Source of the DNA: Metridium senile
Lineage: Eukaryota > Cnidaria > Anthozoa > Actiniaria > Metridiidae
Assembly (NCBI GenBank): GCA_949775045.1
Contig: OX459110.1
Span: forward strand, 12,805,741-12,869,740
Direction: 5' to 3'
Length of the DNA: 64,000 bases
Below, one piece after another: positions 11,676 to 22,703 of this stretch (its first letter is position 1; each line of letters begins with the position of its first letter). The position numbers were made by a program, and so were the translations under genes. The notes under the pieces were generated by a model. The model searched no databases. It was not told the DNA's origin and saw nothing but the letters and a program-made list of their open reading frames with translations.

Positions 11676-12038
11676 AAAACTTCTAATCTACATATCTGAA
11701 TATTCTGGAGCATAGGTATAGTTTTGTACATTTCAATTCCCTAGTAGTGGTATCCCTCAGAAATAATTCAAAACCTACATTATTTCTAGCAAGATCTGGG
11801 ATGACATAAAGAACTTTTAGTTTCAAACCAGAGTCAAGTTCTTGGATCAAATTACAAACTAAGGAACAGAGGCAAGAACCAGAGAGACTAAAAAGCAAAC
11901 AAAGATAAAACAAATGAATGTAAAAAGCAATTCTCGCCAAGGGCATATGATATTTTGCTCATCTATCTGTAAAAAGCGATAGACCATTTTACAGTTCTCG
12001 TCGATCAACCTGAGCCTCGTTTAATAGCGTGTAAATAT

Positions 12039-12530
12039 CCCGGAGTAACTAATCGATTAAATCTATTAATCGATAAAATCGATATTAATCAATACTAATC
12101 AATCGATTATTATCGGAAATCGATAAAAATCGATATTCAGCTTTGCTGTGATTATCGATTTTATCGATTTTTATCGATTTTTATCGATTTCTATCGATTT
12201 TTTATCTTTTTCGTTTTGGACTGAATTTATTATTAAATGATTACGTAGAGAAAAGCTCGCGCTCTACAAGCCTGGCCAATATCAACCAAAGACTAAATAA
12301 TTGTAAAAATAAACAACCTAAAATAAAGCTGCATAATTAAAACTGTGTTTTTGATAGATTTTATTTTTGGTACTTAGCGAAAGTAATCGATATTAATCGA
12401 TATTTCTAGATTTTTTTGTGATTATCGATTTTTATCGATTACCGATACTAATCGATACTAATCAGTTGATTATTATCGATTTATCGATTAGCTTTCCGAT
12501 GATCGATTTTCATCGATTAGTTACTCCGGG
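12039..12530. mobile_element. CCCGG-end element A, 492 bp
   Basis: Ends CCCGGAGTAACTAATCGAT and ATCGATTAGTTACTCCGGG are exact inverse complements. It is flanked by TAAATAT at 12032-12038 and 12531-12537. The interior is almost entirely ATCGAT-type sequence with no ORF. Copy 2 of the duplication lacks it. It belongs with elements B and C. Confidence 0.85.
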
Positions 12531-12787
12531 TAAATATATACCTTAGAATTTGAAAACAGCCCATGGTTCAAGTAGTAAAAAAAATTGAGACTTTTTATGA
12601 TATTAAATCTTGTTGAATACATAGAAATAGTTTTTTTAAATTTGTTTTTTGCTTTGTAGTCAACAAAACCCGGCGTTCGTATGAAAACGAGAATGACTTT
12701 CACAACAAAACTTCGAGCTTTTTGGGAACCCTTTGTTAATGTCAAAAAATTTCTAAAATAACTAAATAAAAAGCTGAAAAAACTTAC

Positions 12788-12904
12788 CTTTATCGAAGTT
12801 TTCTTTGCAAAAACTTGTTCTATTTGTCTGGACAAGCTCTTGGGACTTTGCCTTCGTGTTTTCGCTTCAAAAGAAGAGCTAACACTTCATTCCAAATCCC
12901 CCAT
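12788..12904 (-). other. Exon-like segment divergent from AMN1 copy 1
   Basis: On the minus strand ATG at 12904 opens a frame interrupted by TGA at 12889-12887. The same frame then runs about 33 codons to a good donor (AAG|GTAAGT at 12788/12787). Copy 2 (about 23720-23845) keeps the segment, the donor and the TGA. It could be the untranslated first exon of a divergent transcript or a relic. The product is not recognised. Confidence 0.3.
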
Positions 12905-13392
12905 GTTTTGGTTTTGTGAAGCTAGGCTGAGGTTCAAATACTAACAAATTCAAGCACAACCAACAGAATATCCATCTTTCTCGATTTAAATTGATAAACG
13001 TTGTTTAACGTTGCTTTTGACAAACGTTGAAAGGGTTTTGTGGCTATTTTACCCAAGAAAATTAGTAAAAAAGCCCTTCCATGTAGCGGCAACTGCGGCA
13101 GGCATGGCAGTGATGTTTTCAAGTTCAAAACTCGCGCGCGTCGAAAATAAATACTGATGGGAGGGGAGGGGAGAGATAGACGTCTATTAGGAAAATCATC
13201 AACATGAAAAATAAAACGTAAACTAAGTCATTTAAGTACAAAGAATATATCCTTAAGTGTATATTTATGTACTTTTCTTTACTTTTTATTTTCAAATCAG
13301 GAGATACAAAATAGTTTGTCTTTTGTCGCATTTCACCCTCTCCCCCTAAGTAAGTTTCACCGACATGCGCCTTGCATATATATGTAAACAAA

Positions 13393-16300
13393 ATGGCGGC
13401 TCATTCGTACGCAGTTGTGCAAAGTTTGAAGAAATCTTGTCTTCATGAGGTCGCTAAGCACGTCAAAGAGCACCAAGACTCGTTAGGTTCATTGCCTATT
13501 GAGATAAAGGACAAGCTGGTTAAACTATTTGCATTTAGAGGGCTTTTGAGTGATGATATTTTACCGAAGGTACGTAACTTACAAGGTCCGTCGACTCTGA
13601 CAGTCTGCAGTATTTAGCTCTGCATTGACGTAGCCAGAGTGTGTATAATAGGATCTACTGCCACTGCGTTTTTCTTTTATTGTTACACCTGTAAATTGCT
13701 TTTTTTTGTACGAACAAATGGTCTATCTTCTATTCCCGGCGTAACCAATCGATAAATATGATAATAATTGCCATCAATTGATAAAAATTGATATCAAATA
13801 TTTAATAACTGATTATCAATTGATATCAAAAATTGATAATAATTGATAGCCAAAATTCGAGTGAGTGCAATTGATAAAAATTGATAAATGATTGATAAAA
13901 AATGATAATCAATTGATAAAAATTGATAAAAAGGACAATTAAGAAGATTTAAAGAATTAATAACAGCTCCCTCCAACTACTTCTGTTTATTAATAACATT
14001 CGTACATTCGTACACTCGCGACGAAACCCCAACAGCTGAAATCTGAGCCTAGGGCTTACTACAATCAACGAAACGAAACTATTTCACATACTTTAAACGA
14101 CTTAAAATTTCCCTAGTTATATCGATAAATATCTAGAAGTCTAAAAAGAGACAGACGAGTTTTATTCGTGGATTAAACCTTCGAGAAACGACTTATTTGG
14201 CGAAATCTGATTCGCCGGTAAATTACTGTTCTATATTTATTGTCTTATTTATCGTATATCATGTCATTTGCGTTTACAAAGCTTTTATTCCTTATTTATT
14301 CTTTATTCTTTAATTATGATCTCGTTTCGTTTCGTTTCGTTGAATATAGGTTAACGAAACGAAACGGTTTCGTTTCGTAGATTATAGTAAGCCGAGCCTA
14401 GACATAACCATGCCAGTGGTAAAGAACAAAACAATGTATCTAATATGTTCAGAACAAGATGAAGGATTGTATTATTTCATCAAATAGAGAACAATGATTG
14501 GAAATAATTTTCTAAACATGTTTAGTTAAAGTACTTTAGAACATTTTTGTAAATGTTTTTCCGAATTTGTCTTCAGAAAAATTTGGGATTATTTACACTT
14601 GATGGATTGAATCATACTTGACAATTTATAACATGTTTAAGTTATAGTGTGAACGGAGTATAGGAATATCCTGTTTTTTGAACTTATTTATGTACTGAAT
14701 TGACTTTCAATTACAATTATATGGCAAATTTGACCAAGTTGGCCGCAGTCATCGTCGATTAATCTGATTAATCTAAGTGCAGGACCCTTTCCCCCCCCCC
14801 CCCTTTTTTTCTTAACAGTAAACCTCCCACACGGACATCAAAACAACAATCGTTGCAGCCTTTTACCACAGCTTCTAGTATTGTTAGCTGTTTAACAGCC
14901 CGGTCTTCAGCCATGTTTCTTGTTCTCTTGAGTCGTTTTTGAAAAGAAGCCAATATATAACTTATTTGACCTCAACGCTTTGTAAAAACCGAGAGAACCA
15001 CCACCAACAATGATTCCAATTGATAACACAACGACACTTAATTGATAATAATTGATAACTGGCAAAATTCAAGTGAGTATCAATTCTTATCAATTGCTGA
15101 TAATAATTGATTTTCAATTACTAAATTGATATCAATTATTATCAAACTTATCAATTGGGATTTGATAATCAATTTTTATCAATTGGTTACGTCGGGTTCT
15201 AATTGTTTTGTTGCTGTGTCTGCCTTTATTGTCATGTATGGATTTGTTTGACCAACTATAAACCGCCTACCTGCTTAAATCTCTCTGTTCATCTACCTGT
15301 GTGTATGTCTATCAATCGATGGTCCTCTCTGTCTATAGATCCATCTACTTCAATTTGTCTGGGGGTTTTTCCCCGATCCTTTTGTCTGTCTGTCTGTCTG
15401 TTTATTTATTGATCAATCTTTCTGAGCAGTCTGTCTGTCTGTCCTTCTATATTTTTTTTAGCTGGATGTCTGTCTATAATTTAGTGAATTTATTGATTTG
15501 CCAACCAAGTGCTTTGTTATTTTTTCCCTGCAAGATTATTACGCCATCAATCAGAGAGCTTAATTTGAGTGAATCAGAGACTACAGATGAAGGGCTATAT
15601 GCTATAACGTGTTGTAAGGGTCTAAAGAAGCTTAACTTGAATGCTGTCAAGGACAGGAGGGAAAACATTTCAACTGAAGGTGAAATATATAGAATGACAA
15701 AAACATTCCCAGGGAAAGAGTGACGTTTTGAATGTGAATGAGGGAAAACATGACATTTGAGAGAGGAGTGAGGCAGGAGAGAAAACATCCATTTCTCATT
15801 CTCTTATGGTCAAAACTTCACTTATATTCACTTAACTTCAGTTATTGTTACAAATGGCATTATATGGAACAGTTGGACCTCCCACTGGAACTGCCACTGA
15901 TGTAGCAAATATGAATACAATTATATAAAAGATATTAGTCTGCGTTGCATCCAGATTTTTTCTCCGTAAATTCTGTCTGCGCATCAGAGAAAGATTTCTT
16001 GTTCTGGGCCCCCTGCATATGGTTTTAGGTTCTATTGGTGATTGGCTATTACTAACAGCCATTTTGATTCTGACACATGAGCAGGACTGGTATGTAACAA
16101 TAATTAATAGCCAACCAGCGGACTTGTTAGAATAAGCCAATCAGAGCTCGTACTCAAATCCAGGTACGCTGAGAACAAGAAATCTTTCTCTGATTTGCAG
16201 ACAGGACTTACGAGTAAACGAGTAACCTCTGGCTGCACGCAGGCTAAAAAGATATAGGCATTTAAACATTTTTATTTAATTGTTTCAGGAATTGTTGCTA

Positions 16301-18291
16301 TTGCCAGATCATGTTCCTACCTACAGACAGTGTACCTAAGACGCTGTGTTAACGTTTCTGATGGAGCCATCATTGCGCTTGCACAACATTGCCCTTACCT
16401 GCAATACCTCAATATTGGGAATTGCAATATCACTGATGCATCTTTGAAAGTATTAGCGTCAAACTCCAAGTTTCTTAAAAGTTTGAATGTTTCAAAAACA
16501 AGGGTAAATTTCCATATTAGAATATAATTAAAGTGTATCTTGTGGAGGAAATGTGGGCCAGGGGTCAGTCCTGGGCTTGACTCTCTAGCCTCAAGCCTCT
16601 ACTATAGTCTTGGTCGGAGTCCCTGTGTGAAAGTTATTCTCAGTTCTCTGGTTTTCTATCTCAACAAAAATCAACATGCAAGCAGCATTGCATTCTAAAA
16701 TATTTAATGTAATAAGTGTGGGTCTATTTTCCCCAATTGGTAAAACCTAGATATTTATTAAATGCTTCCAAATGGACATAAAAGAAGCAAAAGTACAATG
16801 AATTTGAGAAAAAATGATACTTTTTTACTGACTGTCAAAACATGTTAGTGAAAATAAGAAATGTCATTTTTCTCAAATTTTTTATTTTGATATTTTTTAT
16901 CCATTAAAAGTAGTTTTTCAAATCAAGGTATCATAGCTTATTATGCATGTTGTTATAGATCACAGATGATGGGGTGATGTGTCTAGCCAATGGTTGCTGT
17001 GTAAGAACACTCAAGGTACCATACTGATTAAATAATGTTTCTTGTATTTGAAATGCATGTCTGAGCGGTAAGTCAACAACAACAACCACATTTTTATTTC
17101 TACCTTGCATGAAATAATTACAATATTTTATAAAAATTTAAATTAGAATAGATTATTTTTAGGTAGTGGTCCTAACTAATAACTTTAAGAGTTAATAAGT
17201 TGTTAGGGCCATTACCTATTGGTATAAGTTTATTATATTTGTAAAGAAGAAAATGGTTTTTGTAATAGAAAAAAAAATTATATTTTAGGCTAACATAACA
17301 TCACATACACACACACACACAGATACTCACACACACAATACACAATATTATGGCAAATTAGAAGGAAATAAATATCAGAAAAACAAATTATTTCTGATAG
17401 AAAAATAATTAGTAAGTATCCAAAATGTTTATTTTTGTATATTAAGTCAAACCAATTCTGTGTCAACAGGCCTATATGTTATTCAATTCCCTGCTTATTC
17501 AAATGGTTGCCAGTGTAGTTAATATGTAATACTGGTAGGTGGATGTACAGTGATGTATATTTTGTTATATGGTTTTGACAACCCGACCATTGTAATAAGA
17601 ACAAAGAAAATTAACAAATCTGAATGTTAAAATGGTTCACAAATTAGCATGACAATCGAGTCCTTAAGTGTGACATCACGAAAAAATGAATTTTGGCTTT
17701 TACAATTTTTAGTTGCCTATTATGATGGAAGATCAATAAAGGCATTCACATGCCAAATTTCACAAGAATCAGTCAAATACCAGCTGAGAGATGTCCACTT
17801 CAATATATAATCTCCCCATACAAATCACTGTAATTTACGCTCTGTTCCAAAAGTATAGAACAGAGCCGAAAATACAGTGTTTTGTATGAGAAAATTATAT
17901 ATTCTAAAGGCCATATTTTAGCTGCTTTTTGACAAATTTTGGTCAAATTTGCTATATGAACATCTTTTGTGATTACCTATCAAAATTGAGTGCCAAAAAT
18001 ATGATAAAGTGAAAATATTTTTATTGACATCATCACTTAAGTATAAGGACTCTATGCCAACACTTGTAAACACTACACTCACCTATATTTACAATACCAC
18101 AGGAACTCCATGTTGCCCACTGTACTGAAGTATCAGATGATTCCTTGGAGGCAATCCTAATGCTATGTCCAAATATTTCTTTTCTTATATTCCACGGCTG
18201 TCCACTTGTGACAGAGAGAATACGTTATGCAATGGAGGATTTAGCAGAAAGGGGCGGCCAATTAAAACAAGTCACATGGACTGTTTATTAG
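13393..18291 (+). CDS. AMN1: AMN1 homologue, copy 1 (5 exons, 260 aa)
   Basis: Exons 13393-13569, 15535-15679, 16289-16503, 16959-17015 and 18103-18291 all join in frame with GT-AG borders. The ATG lies in AAAATGGCGG. The product is about 260 aa, close to human AMN1 as I recall it (about 258). It is a leucine-rich-repeat protein: LRRs of the cysteine-containing type (LKKLNLNA, LQYLNIGNC, ELHVAHC) occupy about residues 60-235, and the chain ends in the family signature LKQVTWTVY. In yeast, Amn1 antagonises mitotic exit and acts with ubiquitin machinery; the animal role is less clear. Intron 1 carries the B element. It differs from copy 2 at about 9 residues, with no stop or frameshift in either. 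Confidence 0.93.
14053..14393. mobile_element. 341-bp hAT-like MITE nested in element B
   Basis: Terminal repeats begin GGCTTACTACAATCAACGAA with repeated CGAAACGAAAC motifs and are mirrored at the right end (TTATAGTAAGCC). GAGCCTAG occurs directly on both sides (14045-14052 and 14394-14401), an exact 8-bp duplication as made by hAT transposases. No ORF. Confidence 0.8.
14768..14953 (-). pseudogene. Small ORF inside element B
   Basis: A frame of about 61 residues contains VKQ, an Ile/Ala helix, and KGCNDCCFDVRVG followed by KK; it runs into the polyG/C tract. The same residue pattern and spacing occurs in the element C ORF (23017-23268). I do not recognise the family. It may be a remnant of element-encoded protein or a captured host exon. 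Confidence 0.45.
17072..17450. other. Copy-1-specific insertion in AMN1 intron 4
   Basis: Copy 2 joins the flanking sequences directly near 26916. The insert includes a 60-bp hairpin (about 17159-17218, AGGTAGTGGTCCTAAC.. mirrored) and a CA-rich microsatellite (17305-17345). It is noncoding. Confidence 0.55.
17657..18053. mobile_element. 397-bp element with GAGTCCTTA ends, AMN1 copy 1 intron 4
   Basis: The left end CGAGTCCTTAAGTGTGACAT is mirrored imperfectly by the right end CACTTAAGTATAAGGACTCT. AMN1 copy 2 has the uninterrupted site (ACAATGCCAAC at about 27261-27271), so this is an insertion, apparently with an AT duplication. No coding capacity. Confidence 0.75.
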
Positions 18292-18399
18292 AGAATAGTT
18301 TAAATGACAAGGTGTAAATTAAACATACATGAGGAAAATATTGATATACAGGTATTTTAAAAAAACTTTGAATACTGAATAGTACATTCCAAGACCAAA

Positions 18400-19515
18400 G
18401 GGCATACATACATAGTTTTATTTAGTACCTGATATTTACATGAGTGTATAAATATATATTTAAGCTTACAGTAGTGGTACAAGATTAAATATTTACATAC
18501 ATAGATATATAGATATATAGATATACAGGAATAGAAAATATTAAATGGAAAAAAATAAACAAGTAAAGGTACAGTGTGGCCTAGAATAACTAAAAAGCTA
18601 AACTAGCTAGGCCACAGATAATATTGATAGCTTTAAATTTAAGGTCAGGAGAAGAGAGAAAGATTAATATTTTATACTAGAAAAAGAAGGAAATTAAATA
18701 TAAATTATTATAGCTATATTAGGAAAAATAATGTATTAAGTCAAATAGATATACTAATATACTAGAAATAAAGGAAAATATAAATTATTATAGTTATGTT
18801 TGGAAAAAAGAATGTATTAAGTCTAAGGGAAACTTAGACACAAAAAAAGACAAAAAGTGAAAGAAGCAATGACTACAGTCAAAGCAAGGAAACACTGTAT
18901 TATAAGGAACATCAATAAGTGTTTAGAAAGCTGATTTTCAATTTGTCAATAAATTTTTTCCTGGGGAGCTTTTTAGTTTCTAGGTCGAAATTATTCCATA
19001 TTTTGGCACCATTAAATCTTATATTAAAGATACCGTAATTGGTTCTCACTGGGTTTAGGTACAGGGAACCTTTAGAAGCTAGTCTGGTATTGTAACTATG
19101 AACTGAGGAGATTGGCTTAAAGAAGTCTTTGAAAATATATGGGAGATTGTTACAGTGATAATCATGCATGAAAATGAAGGTTAACAAGATCTGGCAACTT
19201 GATAGCTTGTAGTTGCTTGAAAAGTGGAGAGGAATGAGCATCAAAAGGGGAGAAGGTCATAATTCTCAAAGCTTTTTTTTGAAGACATATAGGGGTTTAA
19301 TTGCTGTTTGGTAAGTATTTCCCCAGACGAGAATAGCATAGGTTAGATATGGATAGATAAGTGAATAGTATAATTGAGTTAAGGATTTAAGGTTTATGTA
19401 GTGACGAAGTTTGCAGAGAATTCCAACACTCCTGTTTAATTTCTTAATTAGGCATTGTGGGTTACATTGATTAGTAATAACTGGAATTAATAAATCTACA
19501 TTTTTACTCCCCATA
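18400..19515 (-). pseudogene. 3' end of a non-LTR (LINE) reverse transcriptase gene
   Basis: Two minus-strand frames (19514-19266 and 19244-18912) encode the C-terminal part of a CR1/L2/jockey-type polyprotein. Family hallmarks are SLIYPYLTYAILVWGN and HSYNTRLASKGS..YG.FN.RF.GAKIWNN. The frame is broken at least once between them, and the 5' part is missing. The tail below 18900 is AT-rich with TATAGA repeats. A 25-bp piece of the same LINE survives in copy 2 near 27744-27773. Confidence 0.85.
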
Positions 19516-19831
19516 ACTAGCTTGCATATTGTTTTGAATGGAATGCATTAAGAATAAAATAACTAATTATTATTTATTTTACTTTAATCAATATTACATG
19601 GCCCAGAATGCATTTTGGTCTTGTAATGCACTATTCAGTTTGCAGTATCCTGTTTTTTGAAATAGCTGTATCTATATAGTAAGTAAGTAAGTAAACTTTA
19701 TTTAGGCAGGGGTGGCCCATTCAGCAACTAGGCTGGAGGGGCCCTGCAATAGACGTCTTGAAGTTCTGACTGAAAAGCATTGCCAGTGTTGTCCATTGAA
19801 ATAGAGTGGCTTTTATAAAATAGGTTTAACA

Positions 19832-20636
19832 CGGCATCTCGAAATCGAGGAAACTACGGAAACTGAGGAAACTACGGAAACTACGGAAACTACGGAAACT
19901 CAACTTTCCCTAAATCGCTTAAAATGCTTAATAAACTATGTAAGCAATCTATTTTGGCTTTTTTGCTAATATTAAGCCTAAAGGCTAACGAGAAGCGATT
20001 AATTCATGCTCAGTGGCTATTCGTACGTCACCCGTAACCGGACTTGTGTTTGCTATTGGTACGTGAGTCAAAATTATTTTGATTTTCACAGTGATTCTAC
20101 AAATATCTCTTTTTCACGCTTTCTTATTGTATACAATACTATTAAAGTTGTAATTTAATAGTGTCAACGAAGTCCTAATATAAGTGCGTGACATTTACAG
20201 TCGTGTACGATCGAGTTGAAGAAAATTGTAAGTGTCGCGAAATGAGTCGTTTGTAACGTTTGCCTACTATGTATACAGACTCGTAGAATTACTCTGAATC
20301 AGTTTAATATAGCTTAAGATAATCGCTTACTCCATCTAAACGAATATATCGTATCTTCTTTACTGAAATAATACAGAATCACTGTGAAAACTCTAAATAA
20401 TTTTGACTCACGTGTACCAATAGCAAACACAAGTCCGGGTACTGGTGACGTACGAATAGCCACTGAGCATGAATTAATCGCTTCTCGTTAGTCTTTAGGC
20501 TTAATATTAAGCAAAAAAGCCAAAATAGATTGCTTACATAGTTTATTAAGCATTTTAAGCGATTTAGGGAAAGTTGAGTTTCCGTAGTTTCCGTAGTTTC
20601 CTCAGTTTCCGTAGTTTCCTCGATTTCGAGATGCCG
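19832..20636. mobile_element. 805-bp foldback element, 9-bp target duplication
   Basis: Inverted arms of about 265 bp begin CGGCATCTCGAAATCGAGG, exactly mirrored at 20618-20636. Each arm contains 9-bp GGAAACTAC-type subrepeats near the tip. GGTTTAACA flanks both sides (19823-19831 and 20637-20645), a perfect 9-bp duplication. No ORF in the 275-bp centre. MULE-like by duplication length, but with a different end sequence from 10703-11675. Confidence 0.88.
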
Positions 20637-20770
20637 GGTTTAACATGCAAATTAGCATATTTGTAAAATAATATACTAATAAGGTGTGCTTGTGCACTAT
20701 AAAAGACAACCCCTCTTATAGTGTACACTACTCGATATGTATAATCTGGGTGCAAAGTTATTGGCTCTTA

Positions 20771-20869
20771 CAGTGGCAAATTTTTGCAGAGTACAATTTG
20801 ACTGTTGAAGAGATCCTTAAACCCAGTAAACAAGAGGTCAACCTGATGCTCAAATCAGCTGAATATTGA
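20771..20869 (+). other. Possible orphan terminal exon
   Basis: After the acceptor-like TGGCTCTTACAG there is an open frame with an acidic/amphipathic composition (FAEYNLTVEEILKPSKQEV) ending LMLKSAEY-TGA. No upstream partner was found, the segment is absent from copy 2, and I do not recognise the protein. It may be chance. Confidence 0.2.
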
Positions 20870-21299
20870 TTAATAAGAACAGTTTTATGATAACTAGGAA
20901 CTTTATTCACTATCAACAATATGTACACATTAATGTGAACATAAATGTAGCGTTCTAGTGCCCTTGATACATGATGTGTGCTCAACATGCTAATTAGTTA
21001 ACTTTGTCTGAAAGGTTTTAAATTCAAAATGGAAACCTTTTAGTTTATTACTTATTTGCTTTTAAGTTTTAGAAAAATAAATTATTATTTGGTGTTCATA
21101 GTTATTTATCTTGGTGTAAATATGGTATTGTATTCAGCTCATGATATATATGTTTATTTGAATAAGTATAAAGATTTTTTTAATAATTAAAAAAAATAGA
21201 AATGTACAGTCTGACTCTTGGTATATACAATAAAATAAATACAATCTTTAAAAATAGAAATCAATATTATAAAAACTAACAGTACTTTTAAAAACAGCC

Positions 21300-22005
21300 T
21301 ATACAGGAGTCTACAGGAATCTACCAGAGTCTACATGAGTCTATAGTGTCTACAAGAGACCACAGTGTCTACAAGACACCACAGTGTATATAGGAGTCTA
21401 CCAGAGTCTACAGGCGCTGAGGAGTCTACCAGAGTCTACAGGAGCCTACCAGATTCTACAGAAGTCTACAGGAGTCTACCAGAGTCTACTAGAGTCTACA
21501 GGAGTCTACCAGAGTCTACAGGAGTAGACTCCTCTAGACTCTGCTAGACATTGGTAGACTCCTGTATACACTGTAGACTGCTGTATACACTGCAGTCTCT
21601 TGTAGACACTGGCCTATTGTAGATCCTGTAGACTCTGGTAGACTCCTGTAGACTCTGGTAGACTTGTGTAGACTCTGGTAGACTCCTGTAGACTCTTGCA
21701 TACACTGTGGTCTCTTGTAGACAATGTGGTCTCTTGTAGACACTACAGACTCCTGTAAACACTATAGACTCCTGTAGACTCTGCTAGACTCCCATATGCT
21801 CCTGTAGACTCTTTTTACACTGTAGACTCTTAAATACAATGCGGTCTCTTGTAGACACTGAGTCTACAGCAGTCTTACAGAGTCTACAGGAGTCTATAGG
21901 AGTCTGTAGTGTCTACAGGAGTTTACGGGAGTCTACATGAGTCTACATGAGTCTATAGTGTCAACAAGAGACCAGAGTGTATACAAGAGTCTACAAGAGT
22001 TTACC
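21300..22005. repeat. 10-bp satellite, orientation-flipping (copy 2)
   Basis: Forward GAGTCTACMR units run to about 21525, inverted units to about 21855, then forward units to about 22005. This matches the arrangement at 9597-10345. It marks the junction between the two duplicated segments. Confidence 0.9.
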
Positions 22006-22703
22006 AAATCACAAGTGTACAATTGAACTTTAACTCATGGATTTTAACACATGGTTTAATCTTATACTAAAGTAACACTGAACAATTATAAAAGGGAAAG
22101 GATGATTTAAAAATTGAAAAAACTGAAATGATCTGTTTGCAATCTTGTATGAACTTTGAACATTGCACAATAGTCTGTCATCATTGGTCAAAAAGTGTCT
22201 ACGGGAAACAATGTTCGACCAATAAAAAATGCCTTTGTAGAGTAAAGGATTACTGACAAATTTAGCAAGAATTTTGAAGCAGCCATCTTGATTTGAGCTT
22301 CAAATACCTTGAAATATGGTTTCAAAACTTCTAATTTACATATCTGAATATTCTGGAGCATAGGTATAGAGTTGTACATTTCAATACCCTAGTAGTGATA
22401 TCCCTCAGAAATAATTCAAAACCTACATTATTTCTAGCAAGATCTGGGATGGCATAAAGAACTTTTAGTTTCAAACCAGAATCAGGTTCTTAGCTCAATT
22501 TACAAAAGAACATATCGAGGCAAGAACCAGTGAGACTAAAAAGCAAACAAATATAAAACAAATGAATGTAAAAAGCAATTCCCGCCAAGGGCATACGATA
22601 TTTTGCTCATCTATCTGTATTAAAAAAGCAATAGACCATTTTACAGTTCTCGTCGATCAACCTGAGCCTCGTTAGCGTGTAAATGATTATATTCCTTAGA
22701 ATT

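Larger units (their letters stand above)
13735..15196. mobile_element. CCCGG-end element B, 1.46 kb, in AMN1 copy 1 intron 1
   Basis: The left end CCCGGCGTAACCAATCGATA is mirrored by the right end ATCAATTGGTTACGTCGGG. Flanks TTCTATT/TTCTAAT suggest an imperfect 7-bp duplication. AMN1 copy 2 lacks the element. It contains a nested 341-bp element (14053-14393), a C12 tract near 14789, and a minus-strand ORF at 14768-14953 with the pattern KGxxxCxFxVxVG, shared with element C. Confidence 0.8.
9600..21296. repeat. Segmental duplication copy 1 (11.7 kb, carries AMN1 copy 1)
   Basis: Homology with 21297-28185 runs in order: satellite, upstream block (10332-13390), five AMN1 exons, 3' flank (18291-18405) and a terminal block (about 20907-21296). 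The copies abut at about 21296/21297. Copy 1 is longer because of extra insertions: 10703-11675, 12039-12530, 13735-15196, about 17072-17450, 17657-18053 and 19832-20636. It also keeps a LINE segment deleted from copy 2. Confidence 0.85.

Noticed and set aside
13125..13391. 88-aa minus-strand frame beside AMN1 copy 1 (and its counterpart at 24169-24414)
   Set aside because: The two copies diverge by frameshifts, as expected of noncoding sequence, and no family is recognisable.
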